DNA from: Bacteroides luti
Lineage (GTDB): Bacteria; Bacteroidota; Bacteroidia; Bacteroidales; Bacteroidaceae
Direction: 5' to 3'
Length of the DNA: 64,000 bases
Assembly (NCBI RefSeq): GCF_900128905.1
Contig: NZ_FQTV01000003.1
Coordinates: 62,001 to 126,000 of the forward strand
In this document: one piece after another, positions 1-9,475 of the stretch
Layout of the letters: the number at the start of each line of letters is the position of its first letter
How positions within the stretch are numbered: the first letter of the stretch is position 1
Translations under genes and position numbers: made by a program
The notes under the pieces: model-generated
The model's database searches: none
What the model was told of the DNA's origin: nothing
Seen by the model: only the letters and a program-made list of their open reading frames with translations

Positions 1-1179
1 TGCTTCAAAATCATTATCTGCTGTATTGAGCAGCCACCCACCAATTCGAGTGCCATTAGGCAACATTGTAATTGCATTGAAAGTACCACCCGATTGTTTT
101 AGAATACCAATACCCCAAGGAGAAGTAATTTGAATTTCGGGAATTCCATCACCGTCAAAATCCGCAACATAATTTATACGATTGTCTCTTGTATTCAATA
201 GCCAGCCACCAAATCGAGTACCATTGGCCGCCATTACTGTAGATTGCAATGTATTTCCTTTTAATTTTAAAACACCCAAACCCCAATTGCTGGTAATTAA
301 AATATCTAATTTACCATCCTTATCAAAATCACCTGTAATGTTCATTTTATCCTTTTTGCTATCCAGTACCCAATTTCCCAATTTAGTTCCTGTTTTATGC
401 ATACAAAGGGTAGAAAGTGTATTTCCTTGTAGCTTTAAAATTCCTATGCCATTGCTATTACTTACTAGTATTTCGGCTTTACCATCTCCATCAAAATCAC
501 CTGCAACCTCAAATCTATCTATGGCAGTATTTAATACCCATCCGCCAATGTTTGTATTGTTTGCAACCATAGCAATTGAGTTAAGTGTTGAACCATTGAA
601 TTTAAGTACCCCTAATCCCCAAGGCGATGTTACAATAATTTCCGTCTGTTTATCACCGTCAAAATCACCCACTAAGGTAAAATAATTATCTGCAGTATTG
701 AGCAGCCAATCACCAAAACGCGAACCATTAGGTGATAGCATTAATGATGAAAAATCATTATTAGCATATTTTAACAAACCAATACCCCATGGACTTGTTA
801 CCAATATCTCTTTTTTCCCATCCTTATCAAAATCGGCCGCATACAAAAACTGGTTATCGGCAGTATTAATTAACCAACCTCCATGTCTTGAACCATTTTG
901 CCCCATTGCTATAGATGTAAGATTTCCGTTTAGGAGTTTCAATATCCCTATTCCCCATGGACTCGACATTAATACTTCTGTCCTTCCATCACCATCAAAA
1001 TCTGCTTTAATCTCGACATAGTTGTCTTTGGTGTTTAATAACCAACCACCAAACCTGCTTCCATTAGGATACATTCTATGCAATGTAAGTTTACTGTTTG
1101 TAAGACTTAGAATACCCAGCCCCCAAGGGCTAGTCACTAAAATATCAGCTTTGCTGTCTCCGTTAAAATCATTGTTCAT
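1..1179 (-). CDS. FG-GAP/VCBS-like repeat protein, partial (3' end outside window)
   Basis: Read on the minus strand, this frame is open for 393 codons and runs off the left edge. It consists of about seven tandem repeats of roughly 54-56 residues. Each has a calcium-loop-like DFDGDG (also DFDKDG, DFNGD) followed by a strand motif such as SPWGIGILK and then GGWLLNTADN. The DxDxDG loops resemble those of FG-GAP/VCBS beta-propeller repeats, usually found in exported adhesins or carbohydrate-binding proteins. The first ATG is at 1179, with an in-frame stop 21 bases upstream, and no signal peptide is seen. The 5' end may therefore have been lost, or a short frameshift may separate it from the promoter at 1276-1306. 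The + strand open frames here are shadows. Confidence 0.75.
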   Translation of the reverse strand, partial: MNNDFNGDSKADILVTSPWGLGILSLTNSKLTLHRMYPNGSRFGGWLLNTKDNYVEIKADFDGDGRTEVLMSSPWGIGILKLLNGNLTSIAMGQNGSRHGGWLINTADNQFLYAADFDKDGKKEILVTSPWGIGLLKYANNDFSSLMLSPNGSRFGDWLLNTADNYFTLVGDFDGDKQTEIIVTSPWGLGVLKFNGSTLNSIAMVANNTNIGGWVLNTAIDRFEVAGDFDGDGKAEILVSNSNGIGILKLQGNTLSTLCMHKTGTKLGNWVLDSKKDKMNITGDFDKDGKLDILITSNWGLGVLKLKGNTLQSTVMAANGTRFGGWLLNTRDNRINYVADFDGDGIPEIQITSPWGIGILKQSGGTFNAITMLPNGTRIGGWLLNTADNDFEA

Positions 1180-1275
1180 AATACTCAGGTATTTTCCCTA
1201 CTTTGTAAAGCGGTTTTCGGGAATTCCGCATATTTGCAATCAATAAAATATACCGCATGCCATGCCCGATGAACC

Positions 1276-1306
1276 CAAAGTTACATCAGCAACAAATACT
1301 TAACAA
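1276..1306 (-). promoter_or_regulatory. Bacteroidetes-type promoter for the FG-GAP-like gene
   Basis: On the minus strand a -33 TTG (1304-1306) is followed after 20 bases by the -7 box TAACTTTG (1276-1283), matching the Bacteroidota consensus TTG-N19-23-TAnnTTTG. About 95 nt separate it from the ATG at 1179. That leader contains two short out-of-frame ATG reading frames. Confidence 0.55.
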
Positions 1307-1450
1307 CTCTATAAGAACAAAACTCAATTAAAAAAAGCAGAAAAACACTGTTAAAAATGTAACGAAAATCTGTTAAAGAAACAACAATACACTATTAAAT
1401 TTATTAAACCAGCAAAGCAAAGGCTGCGCTGTTGCATTTAAATAAAAAAA

Positions 1451-1487
1451 GCTGCGGGAAGTATTCTCACGAACTCTATCCCGCAGC
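1451..1487 (-). terminator. Intrinsic terminator of the first SusC/SusD operon
   Basis: Inverted arms GCTGCGGGA (1451-1459) and TCCCGCAGC (1479-1487) form a 9-bp GC-rich stem. On the minus strand it is followed directly by a run of seven T. It lies 44 bases past the SusD stop codon. Confidence 0.8.
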
Positions 1488-1530
1488 TGCTTCTAAGTGA
1501 AACCTAATCTATATTTTTTTTCAATTCAAT

Positions 1531-3573
1531 TTATTTATCGGCATGTCCACCTCCGGTTGTTGGCCAATATAAGTTTTGATACAGGTATGTATTTTCTTTT
1601 GTATTGTCGGGTGATGCATATTGCATATCCGATATGGAGATCGGATTCAGATAGTATGCTTCGTGCCAGTTGTAACCGTTCTTCAGGTCATTGGTTGATG
1701 ACATGCTTCGGCTGTACGGACGCAGGTACTTACTTAAGTCCTTACTGCTTACTATTGAATTGTTTGATCCGTCGGAGATAATAGTCACTGGTTTGCCACT
1801 TGCGTCTACCAGATAATTCTGATACATGCTGTCCCAGAAATTCACTCCTTCCGGAACCCACTTCGTGGTTAGCATTCTGTCAAATGATCTCCAGCGAATC
1901 AGGTCGGTGTAACGCTGACCTTCACTGAACATCTCGTTCATTCTTTCACGACGGATGTTATATAATGTCTTGCTCACCATGGCTGTACCCGAGTATACAC
2001 CAAAATCGCTCTCCTTGCTTAAATCGGTAGCTGTAATTGTTGCATCAATATCGGTACTTACACCCGCACGTGCACGCAATGACTGCCAATAGCTTCTCGC
2101 TGTTGCATCTATTGTTCCGTTTAGTTCGTATGATGCTTCAATGTAGTTCAACATCGCTTCTGCTGTACGGAAAATCGGACAAGCATTGGTTCCTCTCACC
2201 TCGTCGTTGGTAGTCTGGTTATAATCGTAAGTATAGTACTTACGTGGCTGATAACCGGTAATACAACGTCTTTCGTCGGTAGCTTCGGTAATAGCAGGAG
2301 ATTTGAAAAGTTTACCTACACCAGGTGCAGCCGGATCTGAATCCATTAAATCGCTTTCACCCCACACAAACAACTGCAAACGTTCGTCACGTCCCGATTT
2401 TACATTGTCTATCGTAACATCTCCCTTGTAATCACCGCTTGCGTAAATTGGCAAACCATTCTTCATCAGGAACGATTCGGCAAACGTACGGGTATATCCG
2501 TCGGCACAACCCACTTTACATCTGTAAGGAGTATCATGCTTTATGTTCTGTGCGCTGCTGTACTCTTTCCAAAGCAAAACTTCAGGAACACTAGACAACG
2601 ACGGACGGCTATACATTTCAAAGTAAGAGTTCCATCCTGTAGTTACTCCCACAGCTGGATTCATCACGTGGTTGTTGGCAGTAAGCTGTGCATTGTCGCC
2701 CACCTGTTTGGCAGCGTTCATCGCTTCTTGCAGGAAGAATCTGATTTCTGTATTTATATCAAATGTCTTTCCACTGTTGTAAGAAGCTGTTGCTCCCGGC
2801 CAGTTGCTGTCACCCGGCACACGTCCACTGCCTTTGTGGTATTTCTCGAACGTACCTTCAAAAAGGGCAACTCTCGATTTAAACAGCAAGGCAGCCTCTT
2901 TATTCAGGCGCTGACCGTTAAACTGAGTACGTGGAGCAAGTAATGCAATCGCCTTGTCCATATCTTCCAGGATAAAACGAGCCACTTCGTTGCGTGGAGC
3001 ACGTTTGCTGGCATCCACAATTACAGTGCTTTGGTCGGGCAGCACGGTAGTGATAATCGGGAAATCGCCAAATACGGCCAATGCTCTGAAATAAGTGATG
3101 GCACGCATAAAATACATCTCACCAATATAGTTCTTTGTCAGCGTTGCATTTCCCGAAATCTGTCCCGCTTCGTATTTAGGAAGCACCGTTTCCAGGAAAT
3201 AGTTACATATACGTATGTACGCAAAATAGTTGCTCTGAAGATTTTTATCGGAAGGAACTTCCCAATAGTTATCGGCAAAAAGTTGTGTGTTACCGCCTAT
3301 GCTCTGAACAAAGATATCCGTATTTCGGTCAGAACGTGCCATACCATCGTTGTACGCCTGTTCGTGGTACATATATCCGTTGTATGGCAATTGCAAAAAC
3401 GAATTATAATAATTGTTCAGATACGTAGCCAGCTGATCGGCTGTTGAATAAAAATCGACCGGAGTAATCTGGCTCACCGGCTCCATATCGAGCAGATCGT
3501 TACAGGAAGTGGTAGCCAAAGAAGCCACTCCCAGCATTGCGCAAAGCCCTAATTGTTTTATATTTAGTTTCAT
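1531..3573 (-). CDS. SusD/RagB-family nutrient-binding outer-membrane lipoprotein
   Basis: 680 residues, at the long end for the family. The N-terminus is a lipoprotein signal with the lipid-acceptor Cys at about residue 24 (TTSC), followed by the SusD-typical MEPVSQITPVDFY segment and a C-terminal RagB/SusD region (NIRRERMNEMFSEGQRYTDLIRWR). SusD proteins cap the SusC barrel at the cell surface and bind the glycan ligand. The gene starts 21 bases after the SusC stop at 3595 on the same strand, so the two are certainly co-transcribed. No glycosidase follows. The substrate cannot be read from the sequence. Confidence 0.93.
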   Translation of the reverse strand: MKLNIKQLGLCAMLGVASLATTSCNDLLDMEPVSQITPVDFYSTADQLATYLNNYYNSFLQLPYNGYMYHEQAYNDGMARSDRNTDIFVQSIGGNTQLFADNYWEVPSDKNLQSNYFAYIRICNYFLETVLPKYEAGQISGNATLTKNYIGEMYFMRAITYFRALAVFGDFPIITTVLPDQSTVIVDASKRAPRNEVARFILEDMDKAIALLAPRTQFNGQRLNKEAALLFKSRVALFEGTFEKYHKGSGRVPGDSNWPGATASYNSGKTFDINTEIRFFLQEAMNAAKQVGDNAQLTANNHVMNPAVGVTTGWNSYFEMYSRPSLSSVPEVLLWKEYSSAQNIKHDTPYRCKVGCADGYTRTFAESFLMKNGLPIYASGDYKGDVTIDNVKSGRDERLQLFVWGESDLMDSDPAAPGVGKLFKSPAITEATDERRCITGYQPRKYYTYDYNQTTNDEVRGTNACPIFRTAEAMLNYIEASYELNGTIDATARSYWQSLRARAGVSTDIDATITATDLSKESDFGVYSGTAMVSKTLYNIRRERMNEMFSEGQRYTDLIRWRSFDRMLTTKWVPEGVNFWDSMYQNYLVDASGKPVTIISDGSNNSIVSSKDLSKYLRPYSRSMSSTNDLKNGYNWHEAYYLNPISISDMQYASPDNTKENTYLYQNLYWPTTGGGHADK

Positions 3574-3594
3574 AGTTATATTGCTTTAATAAAG

Positions 3595-6500
3595 TTAGAA
3601 ATTAACAGAAACGCCAAACGCTACTGTACGTTGCATAGGGTATGTTTTACCCGATCCCCAGCCTTCGTCACCATAACCTCCAAATGCTTCAGGATCGTAA
3701 ATACTTGATAAGCTGGTCAAAGTAAACAGGTTATCGCATGATACGTATAGACGGCAGTTTTCAATTCCTGCACCTTTCACCCATGCCTGAGGCAAAGTGT
3801 AACCCAATTGAATGTTCTTGCAACGAATGTAAGATGCATCCTGCAAATAGCGTGTCTGTGTCACCTGGTTCTTGTTAATGCCACCAAAGTAAGGTTTTGG
3901 ATAGTAAGCCTTTTGGTTATCCTCTCTCCAGTAGTCTAAGTGTTCCTTGAAACAAGCCGATTGCCAAACATTTCCGGTAGCTCCCCAGAAGTAAGCATCT
4001 CCTTGTCCAAATGCCCAGTCGCGTTTCAACACTCCCTGGAAGAACACAGAGAAGTCAAATCCTTTCCATTCAGCATCCAGGTTCAAACCTACACGGTAGC
4101 GAGGAGTACTGTTACCAATAATCTTCAGGTCACCATGGTTAGCCAGTGTATTGTCACCGCTTGATATCACTCCATCATTGTTCAAATCCTTAAACATCAC
4201 GTCTCCTGCGCCCCAGTTCGATCCCCAGTTTGGCTTATTTTTAGCAATCCAGTTATCCATTTCTTGTTTACTGCTTGCAAGACCTGTTGATGTGTATCCC
4301 CAAATTTCATTCAGCATTCTTCCGTTGTAATAACTGCTCAATGAACCTGTCTGGTTAGGATAGTTCAGAATTTTTTGCTGAGAATCAGACAAGTTAAAGC
4401 GAGCACCATATTTTACATCACCAATCTGGTCGCGCCATGCTATTTCCAGTTCCCAACCTGTAGAGCGCATATCACAGTTGTTAATTTGTGGAGCACTTGT
4501 TCCCAAAGCAGAACCCAATATAGGAGCCGGACCAATCATATTTTTAGTGCTACGGCTAAACCAGTCGAATGTACCTGTCAACCGGTTGTTCAATGCAGCC
4601 CAGTCCAGACCGATATCCCATGTTTCAACAGTTTCCCAGGTAAGTTGTGAGCTCACAATACTTGGTAAAGACGCTGTATTAGGTTTTGCTCCACCAATCA
4701 GCCATCCACCCGTTGCCGAACTGATAGCCTGTTGCTGGTAGAACGGATACCAATCGCTGAACGATCCGTAGTTGGAACTGGTGTTACCTAACTGTCCCCA
4801 CGATCCACGTACTTTCAGTAAGTTCACCTTATCAGATAATTTTTCAAAGAACTGCTCACGTGCAATGTTCCATCCCACAGATACAGAAGGGAACCATGCC
4901 CAACGTTTGTCACCAACAAAACGTGAAGATCCATCGTAACGCATGTTGTACTCAAGCAGGTAACGTCCGTCATAGTCATAGTTCAAACGTCCGAAATAAC
5001 CTGCTGTAGCTCTGTTCCAGTAGTTATCACTGTTTTTCTTGTTAGCCTGTGTCTGGCTCAGGTAAGGTTTTTCTGCTGTAGTCAGTGTAGTACCGCTTCC
5101 CCACAAGTCGTCCTGGTCGTAACGTTCATAGTTCACACCCGCCATCACCTTTGTATTATGCTTACCGAAGCTTTTTACATAATCCGAGTAAACATTCACG
5201 GTATAGTAATTCTGTTTGTAACGGTCGTCGTACACATACGTATCTGTACCATACCCACTATCGCGAATAAACGGAGTATTGTTCACTGTGTAGTGATATA
5301 CCGGAATCTTGTTCTGAGTTGTCTTATTGTAAGTGTTCCTCATAGATCCTTCAGCGTAGATGTGCCAGTTTTTCACCGGTTCAAAAATAAACTTCAGCTG
5401 TTGTGTAAACAGGTCGTTGTTTTCTTTATAGATACCACCATCTTCCAGTTCAGCAATTTCCATACCTTCACCCCAGTGTCCGTTAGGATCTTTCGCGAAA
5501 CAGGTCGGCCATCTGCGTGCTATGTTGTGGAAGAACAAACCAGTAAGATATTGTGGTTTGGTATAATCCTTACGAGTCCACTTGGTAGAATATTCCATCT
5601 TAATCCAGTCAGCAAGCATCGCTCCAATTTTTGCATTCATGGTGTAACGGCTCATCTCATCGTGACCATGTTTTATCAATCCGTTCTGATTGAAGAAACT
5701 TCCACTAAGGCTCCAGTTCAGTTTCTCTGTACCACCGCTTAAGCTCAGGTTGTGCTGAGTAGAAGGCACATTCTTTTTATAGAACTCATTAAACCAGTTG
5801 GTATTGGCAAACGATCCGCTATATAGCGACCATTTTCCATCGGTACCTGCTGTTGTACCGTAATATTCTGGTTGTGTGGGGTCTGTATATTTACCACCTA
5901 TAAAATTCTGGATCTTCTCCATAATCTCATTGGTGAAAAAGTTACCCGATCCCGCGTTTGTATTGGCAGCATTAAAATAAGAGGCAAAATTGTAAGAGTC
6001 TACCATTTCAGGAACCTGTGTAGCTGTACTGAAACGTACATCGCCTGAGTAAGCAACTTTCACTTTGCCCGATTTGCCACTCTTTGTAGTTACCAGAATC
6101 ACACCGAAAGCAGCTCTTGTACCGTAAATAGAAGCCGATGCAGCATCTTTCAGTACCGATACGCTCTCAATATCATTCGGGTTCACCAGGTTCAGGTCGC
6201 CTTCAATTCCATCAACCAGAATCAGCGGTTTGTCGCTCGAGCTGATAGATCCTGTACCACGTATATTAATACTCATGCTCGAGTTCAGGTCACCACCACT
6301 GCTACTGGCGTTGAGGTTAAGTCCTGGGATTGTTCCCTGCAATGCCTGAGTCACATTTGCTACCGGTCTGGATTCCAACACTTCAGAACCTACCATACTT
6401 ACGGCACCGGTCACATTTACCTTTTTCTGTGTGCCATAACCTACTACAACTACTTCATCCAGTACTTTCTCGTCGTCTTTCAACGTAACGTTCAGTGAAC

Positions 6501-6807
6501 CGCCTGTCCACTTCACTTCCTGAGCCTGAAAACCAACAAAAGATACTACGATTACACTCCCGCGGGGAACATTATTCAGCGAAAATTCACCATTCATTCC
6601 GGTAACACTACCATTGGTGGTTCCTTTAACTACAACAGATGCACCAATAATGGTCTCTCCTGTTTTGTCTTTTACTACTCCCGTGCACTTCCCGCTTTGC
6701 TGCACGATTTCCATGTCGGATTCTTTTGCTAATGCTGCGTAAACCGTTTCCCCACATATTGATGAGAGAAAAAGCAGCGTACCGACTAACTTTAGATGTT
6801 TTAACAT
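3595..6807 (-). CDS. SusC/RagA-family TonB-dependent outer-membrane transporter
   Basis: 1070 residues. In order: signal peptide (1-24), carboxypeptidase-regulatory-like domain (about 40-110, GVVKDKTGETIIGASVVVKG), TonB box region (LDEVVVVGYGTQKK), Plug domain (about 130-240, including LVDGIEGDLNLVNPNDIESVSVLKDA), and a 22-strand barrel ending in aromatic-rich VAFGVSVNF. The N-terminal STN signalling domain is absent, so this transporter is not expected to talk to a FecR anti-sigma factor. It pairs with the SusD downstream and lies divergent to the ECF sigma gene at 7198. Uptake of an oligosaccharide is inferred from family membership. Confidence 0.95.
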   Translation of the reverse strand: MLKHLKLVGTLLFLSSICGETVYAALAKESDMEIVQQSGKCTGVVKDKTGETIIGASVVVKGTTNGSVTGMNGEFSLNNVPRGSVIVVSFVGFQAQEVKWTGGSLNVTLKDDEKVLDEVVVVGYGTQKKVNVTGAVSMVGSEVLESRPVANVTQALQGTIPGLNLNASSSGGDLNSSMSINIRGTGSISSSDKPLILVDGIEGDLNLVNPNDIESVSVLKDAASASIYGTRAAFGVILVTTKSGKSGKVKVAYSGDVRFSTATQVPEMVDSYNFASYFNAANTNAGSGNFFTNEIMEKIQNFIGGKYTDPTQPEYYGTTAGTDGKWSLYSGSFANTNWFNEFYKKNVPSTQHNLSLSGGTEKLNWSLSGSFFNQNGLIKHGHDEMSRYTMNAKIGAMLADWIKMEYSTKWTRKDYTKPQYLTGLFFHNIARRWPTCFAKDPNGHWGEGMEIAELEDGGIYKENNDLFTQQLKFIFEPVKNWHIYAEGSMRNTYNKTTQNKIPVYHYTVNNTPFIRDSGYGTDTYVYDDRYKQNYYTVNVYSDYVKSFGKHNTKVMAGVNYERYDQDDLWGSGTTLTTAEKPYLSQTQANKKNSDNYWNRATAGYFGRLNYDYDGRYLLEYNMRYDGSSRFVGDKRWAWFPSVSVGWNIAREQFFEKLSDKVNLLKVRGSWGQLGNTSSNYGSFSDWYPFYQQQAISSATGGWLIGGAKPNTASLPSIVSSQLTWETVETWDIGLDWAALNNRLTGTFDWFSRSTKNMIGPAPILGSALGTSAPQINNCDMRSTGWELEIAWRDQIGDVKYGARFNLSDSQQKILNYPNQTGSLSSYYNGRMLNEIWGYTSTGLASSKQEMDNWIAKNKPNWGSNWGAGDVMFKDLNNDGVISSGDNTLANHGDLKIIGNSTPRYRVGLNLDAEWKGFDFSVFFQGVLKRDWAFGQGDAYFWGATGNVWQSACFKEHLDYWREDNQKAYYPKPYFGGINKNQVTQTRYLQDASYIRCKNIQLGYTLPQAWVKGAGIENCRLYVSCDNLFTLTSLSSIYDPEAFGGYGDEGWGSGKTYPMQRTVAFGVSVNF

Positions 6808-7197
6808 ATTAGATTATTTATAGTTATTATAAAAACACAAAAAGAACAAGGTTTCAGTTGCTTTTAGTTGTGTTCTGTTTCATAGTTTCAATAGTGAATA
6901 GACTTTAATTAATATATAAATTAGATTTAAAATGGATATATTATTAAATTAATTATTTAATATTGCATTTACTAAGACGCAAATAATTAAAATACCCCTT
7001 AGTTGATAATGTATTTTTTTAATGGAGTATTCCCGTTTTTAACTTTTAAGCGGTTATACATCTTTATCAAAAGTCGTTATAGCAGCAAGAAGAGCTCTTT
7101 TTTTAAAAGAGAAAAAAGAAAAAAATAGTTGCCGGCTAAGGGATAATATTTAATTCTGCGACCTTTATTAAAGAAGCCTAAATAAAACAGTTCATTA
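6808..7197. other. AT-rich divergent intergenic region between SusC and the ECF sigma gene
   Basis: 390 bases carrying the promoters of two divergent transcription units. I found no exact TAnnTTTG -7 box on either strand. The stretch is strongly AT-rich, with the best partial matches between 6900 and 7070. No gene is visible. Confidence 0.5.
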
Positions 7198-7764
7198 TTG
7201 AGTAATAACGCCTCCGGGAATATCAGATCAATTATTTGCGAGCTCGCCACAAACGACTCACAAACGGCATTCAGGTCATTATACATGATCTATTATGGGA
7301 GACTTATGCGCTTTGCTATCCTTCAAACGGGACTGACTACCGTGGCCGAAGAGATTGTATCAGACACATTTATGGTAGTTTGGGAAAGTCGGAAGAGTTT
7401 ACCGGATATCGCCAATTTCGACTCTTACCTCTATACAATCGTCCGTAATAAATGTATCTCATATTTCAGGAGTCAGCATGTAACCAACGTAGACATTGAT
7501 GAAACACTGGTCGATTTCTTTGTACAGTCGGAGACCACTCCCGAAATGGATCTTATTTCCAAAGAGAATGTTGCCCGACTCAATAACGCTATTAATTCAT
7601 TGCCATATAAATGCAAGCTTTCCTTTAAGCTTGTACGGGAAGACAAGATGAAATACAAAGATGCTGCCGAGCTATTGGGAATCTCCGTAAAAACACTGGA
7701 GGCTCACATAACCACGGCAGTAAAAAAGCTGAGAGAAACTCTTTCGGGAGATATTTCTGTTTAA
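7198..7764 (+). CDS. RNA polymerase ECF-type sigma factor (FecI/RpoE-like)
   Basis: 188 residues with sigma-70 region 2 (about 26-95: FRSLYMIYYGRLMRFAI, VAEEIVSDTFMVVWESR, SYLYTIVRNKCISYFR) and region 4 (about 130-180: INSLPYKCKLSFKLVREDKMKYKDAAELLGISVKTLEAHI). The only start that keeps the front of region 2 is TTG at 7198. An in-frame TAA lies 15 bases upstream and the first ATG (7284) would cut into the domain. It directs transcription of the downstream SusC/SusD/sulfatase operon in the classic trans-envelope system and is held by the FecR protein encoded next. Translation from TTG may keep it at a low level. Confidence 0.9.
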   Translation: MSNNASGNIRSIICELATNDSQTAFRSLYMIYYGRLMRFAILQTGLTTVAEEIVSDTFMVVWESRKSLPDIANFDSYLYTIVRNKCISYFRSQHVTNVDIDETLVDFFVQSETTPEMDLISKENVARLNNAINSLPYKCKLSFKLVREDKMKYKDAAELLGISVKTLEAHITTAVKKLRETLSGDISV

Positions 7765-7859
7765 AAAAATTTAAAATAAGTTTCTATTTTTAAAATAACA
7801 ATCAGTAACTAAGGGAGTTCTGACTTTCATGCGACTGAGTAAATATAAACTACAACTTC

Positions 7860-8828
7860 ATGATTCATAATATTGACAACATAATTGCACGCATCCTCTC
7901 GGGAGAGTCTTCAAGTGACGACTTTCTAAAATTCAGCGAATGGCTGCAGATGGATGAGAAAAACAGAACAGAGTTCTGTCAGTTGAAAGATTACTGGGAT
8001 GCGGAAGTCTCCTACTCCAATCACATTGGCCAGGCGCTGGAACTGAAACGGATTGAGGAGAAGATCGGCAAAAACGATCAGCGCAAAAAGAACAGGCAGT
8101 TATGGATCAGAGTTGCTCCCATAGCCGCGGTAATAACCCTGTTTTTATTAATCAGTTCTGTTTTTTATCTGCAACATGAAAAAGAATCCAAACCTATTGA
8201 ATATTTTACCTATATAAGCGGTAACCATATATCCACCTTTACCTTGCCCGACCACACCAAAGTAACGCTAAATAAAAACAGCAAGCTTACTTACACCAAT
8301 CTATTTGGGGAAAAGCTTCGTGGGGTAACGTTAACTGGTGAGGCCTATTTTGAAGTAACTAAAGATCCGTCACGTGTGTTCGAAGTACAAATGGACGATG
8401 CGGCAATCAGGGTACTGGGTACTAAGTTCAACGTAAACACCAATTTGCAGAACGATATTGTTGCAACCTTGGTAGAGGGATGTATCCGTTTCGAAAGCGG
8501 CGAGCAGAAAGTTCAGCTCTCTCCTTCCCAGCAACTCAAATTCAACCGTAAAAGCCGCAAAGTTGGAGTAGAGAATGTGGAAACCAGCTGTTTCACTGCA
8601 TGGAAAGATGGACTGATAAAATACCAGTCGCTTCCATTGGGCGATGTCGTAAAATCTTTAGAGCAACTCTATAACGTTAAAATTGCTATTCTCAATCCAA
8701 AGATTAAGGAAATAATTGTCTCCGGATCATTCAGCAGCGAAGAAAGCATTGAAGAAACATTAGATGTTATCTCCGGAAGTCTGCCTGTTAAATGGGAGAA
8801 AAAAGAGGATGTTTTTTATATCCGATAA
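7860..8828 (+). CDS. FecR-family anti-sigma factor
   Basis: 322 residues: a cytoplasmic N-terminal segment (1-80) that binds the sigma factor, one membrane helix at about 86-104 (APIAAVITLFLLISSVFYL), the periplasmic FecR domain (about 115-220, GNHISTFTLPDHTKVTLNKNSKLTY and GEAYFEVTKD), and a C-terminal DUF4974 domain (about 250-320) with the usual LEQLYNVKI and SGSFSSEES motifs. The periplasmic part receives the signal from the STN domain of the cognate SusC. It sits between the sigma gene and that SusC. Because the SusC is split by a stop codon, the signalling chain may be broken or constitutive. Confidence 0.93.
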   Translation: MIHNIDNIIARILSGESSSDDFLKFSEWLQMDEKNRTEFCQLKDYWDAEVSYSNHIGQALELKRIEEKIGKNDQRKKNRQLWIRVAPIAAVITLFLLISSVFYLQHEKESKPIEYFTYISGNHISTFTLPDHTKVTLNKNSKLTYTNLFGEKLRGVTLTGEAYFEVTKDPSRVFEVQMDDAAIRVLGTKFNVNTNLQNDIVATLVEGCIRFESGEQKVQLSPSQQLKFNRKSRKVGVENVETSCFTAWKDGLIKYQSLPLGDVVKSLEQLYNVKIAILNPKIKEIIVSGSFSSEESIEETLDVISGSLPVKWEKKEDVFYIR

Positions 8829-8881
8829 ATGAATGCCATTTGTGTATAACAACACCTTTGTTCCTTTTTTAAAAATAAACT

Positions 8882-9475
8882 ATGAATAAACACACTAAAC
8901 GAAACCTGTTGATAAAATTAGCTTTTATTATTGCATCGATTATGCAACCGATGCAAATAAAGGCTGCAGATATTGATGCAAGTTCCAGGAAAATAACGGT
9001 TGTAGCCGATAAAATATCTCTCACTCAGCTTTTCTCGCAAATTGAAAAACAGACCGATTTTCTATTCTTCTACGTAAATGCCGATGTGCAGAATATCTAT
9101 GTCAGGGTACAGGCACGGAATAAATCTATAAACGATGTATTGAACGAAGCCTTAAAGGGAACGGGACTTATCTACAAAATAAAGAACCGGTACATCAATA
9201 TTTACAGGAATAAGAACAATGAGCCTGAAAGGTCGCAGCAAACAAGAAGAATCACCGGTAGAATCACTGACGAAAACGGAGAAACAATCGTCGGAGCCAA
9301 CATCATTGAAGAGGGAACCAACAAAGGAACTATTTCCGACATTAATGGCCGGTTCTCCATGAATCTGGAAGATAACCCGGTAATTCAGGTCTCCTTCACC
9401 GGATTCGCTCCGCTAAGTATCAACACCAAAGGTAAAAGTGAACTTCTTATTGTTTTAAAAGAGAACTCCAAATGA
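8882..9475 (+). pseudogene. SusC N-terminal part (signal peptide, STN, CarboxypepD_reg-like), ends at in-frame TGA
   Basis: 197 residues: signal peptide (about 1-28), STN secretin/TonB short N-terminal domain (about 35-105, ITVVADKISLTQLFSQIEKQ and GTGLIYKIKNRYINIY), then the carboxypeptidase-regulatory-like domain (about 120-195, ITGRITDENGETIVGANII). The frame stops at TGA 9473-9475 and continues in the same frame with LDEVVVVGYG. The family usually reads KLLDEVVVVGYG or similar, so one TTA-to-TGA change would explain the break. If translated alone, this would be a free periplasmic signalling domain. It is the front half of the gene continued at 9476-12355. Confidence 0.85.

Noticed and set aside
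182..1246. Three + strand open frames of 74-167 residues
   Set aside because: They are reverse shadows of the FG-GAP repeats, which read perfectly on the minus strand with DFDGDG loops.
7077..7286. Minus-strand 69-aa frame over the sigma-factor start
   Set aside because: Overlaps the sigma gene in antisense, with no family resemblance and low-complexity composition.
9473..9475. TGA in SusC read as selenocysteine
   Set aside because: The family has leucine here, there is no reason for selenium chemistry and no selenocysteine-insertion hairpin is apparent. A point mutation is simpler.
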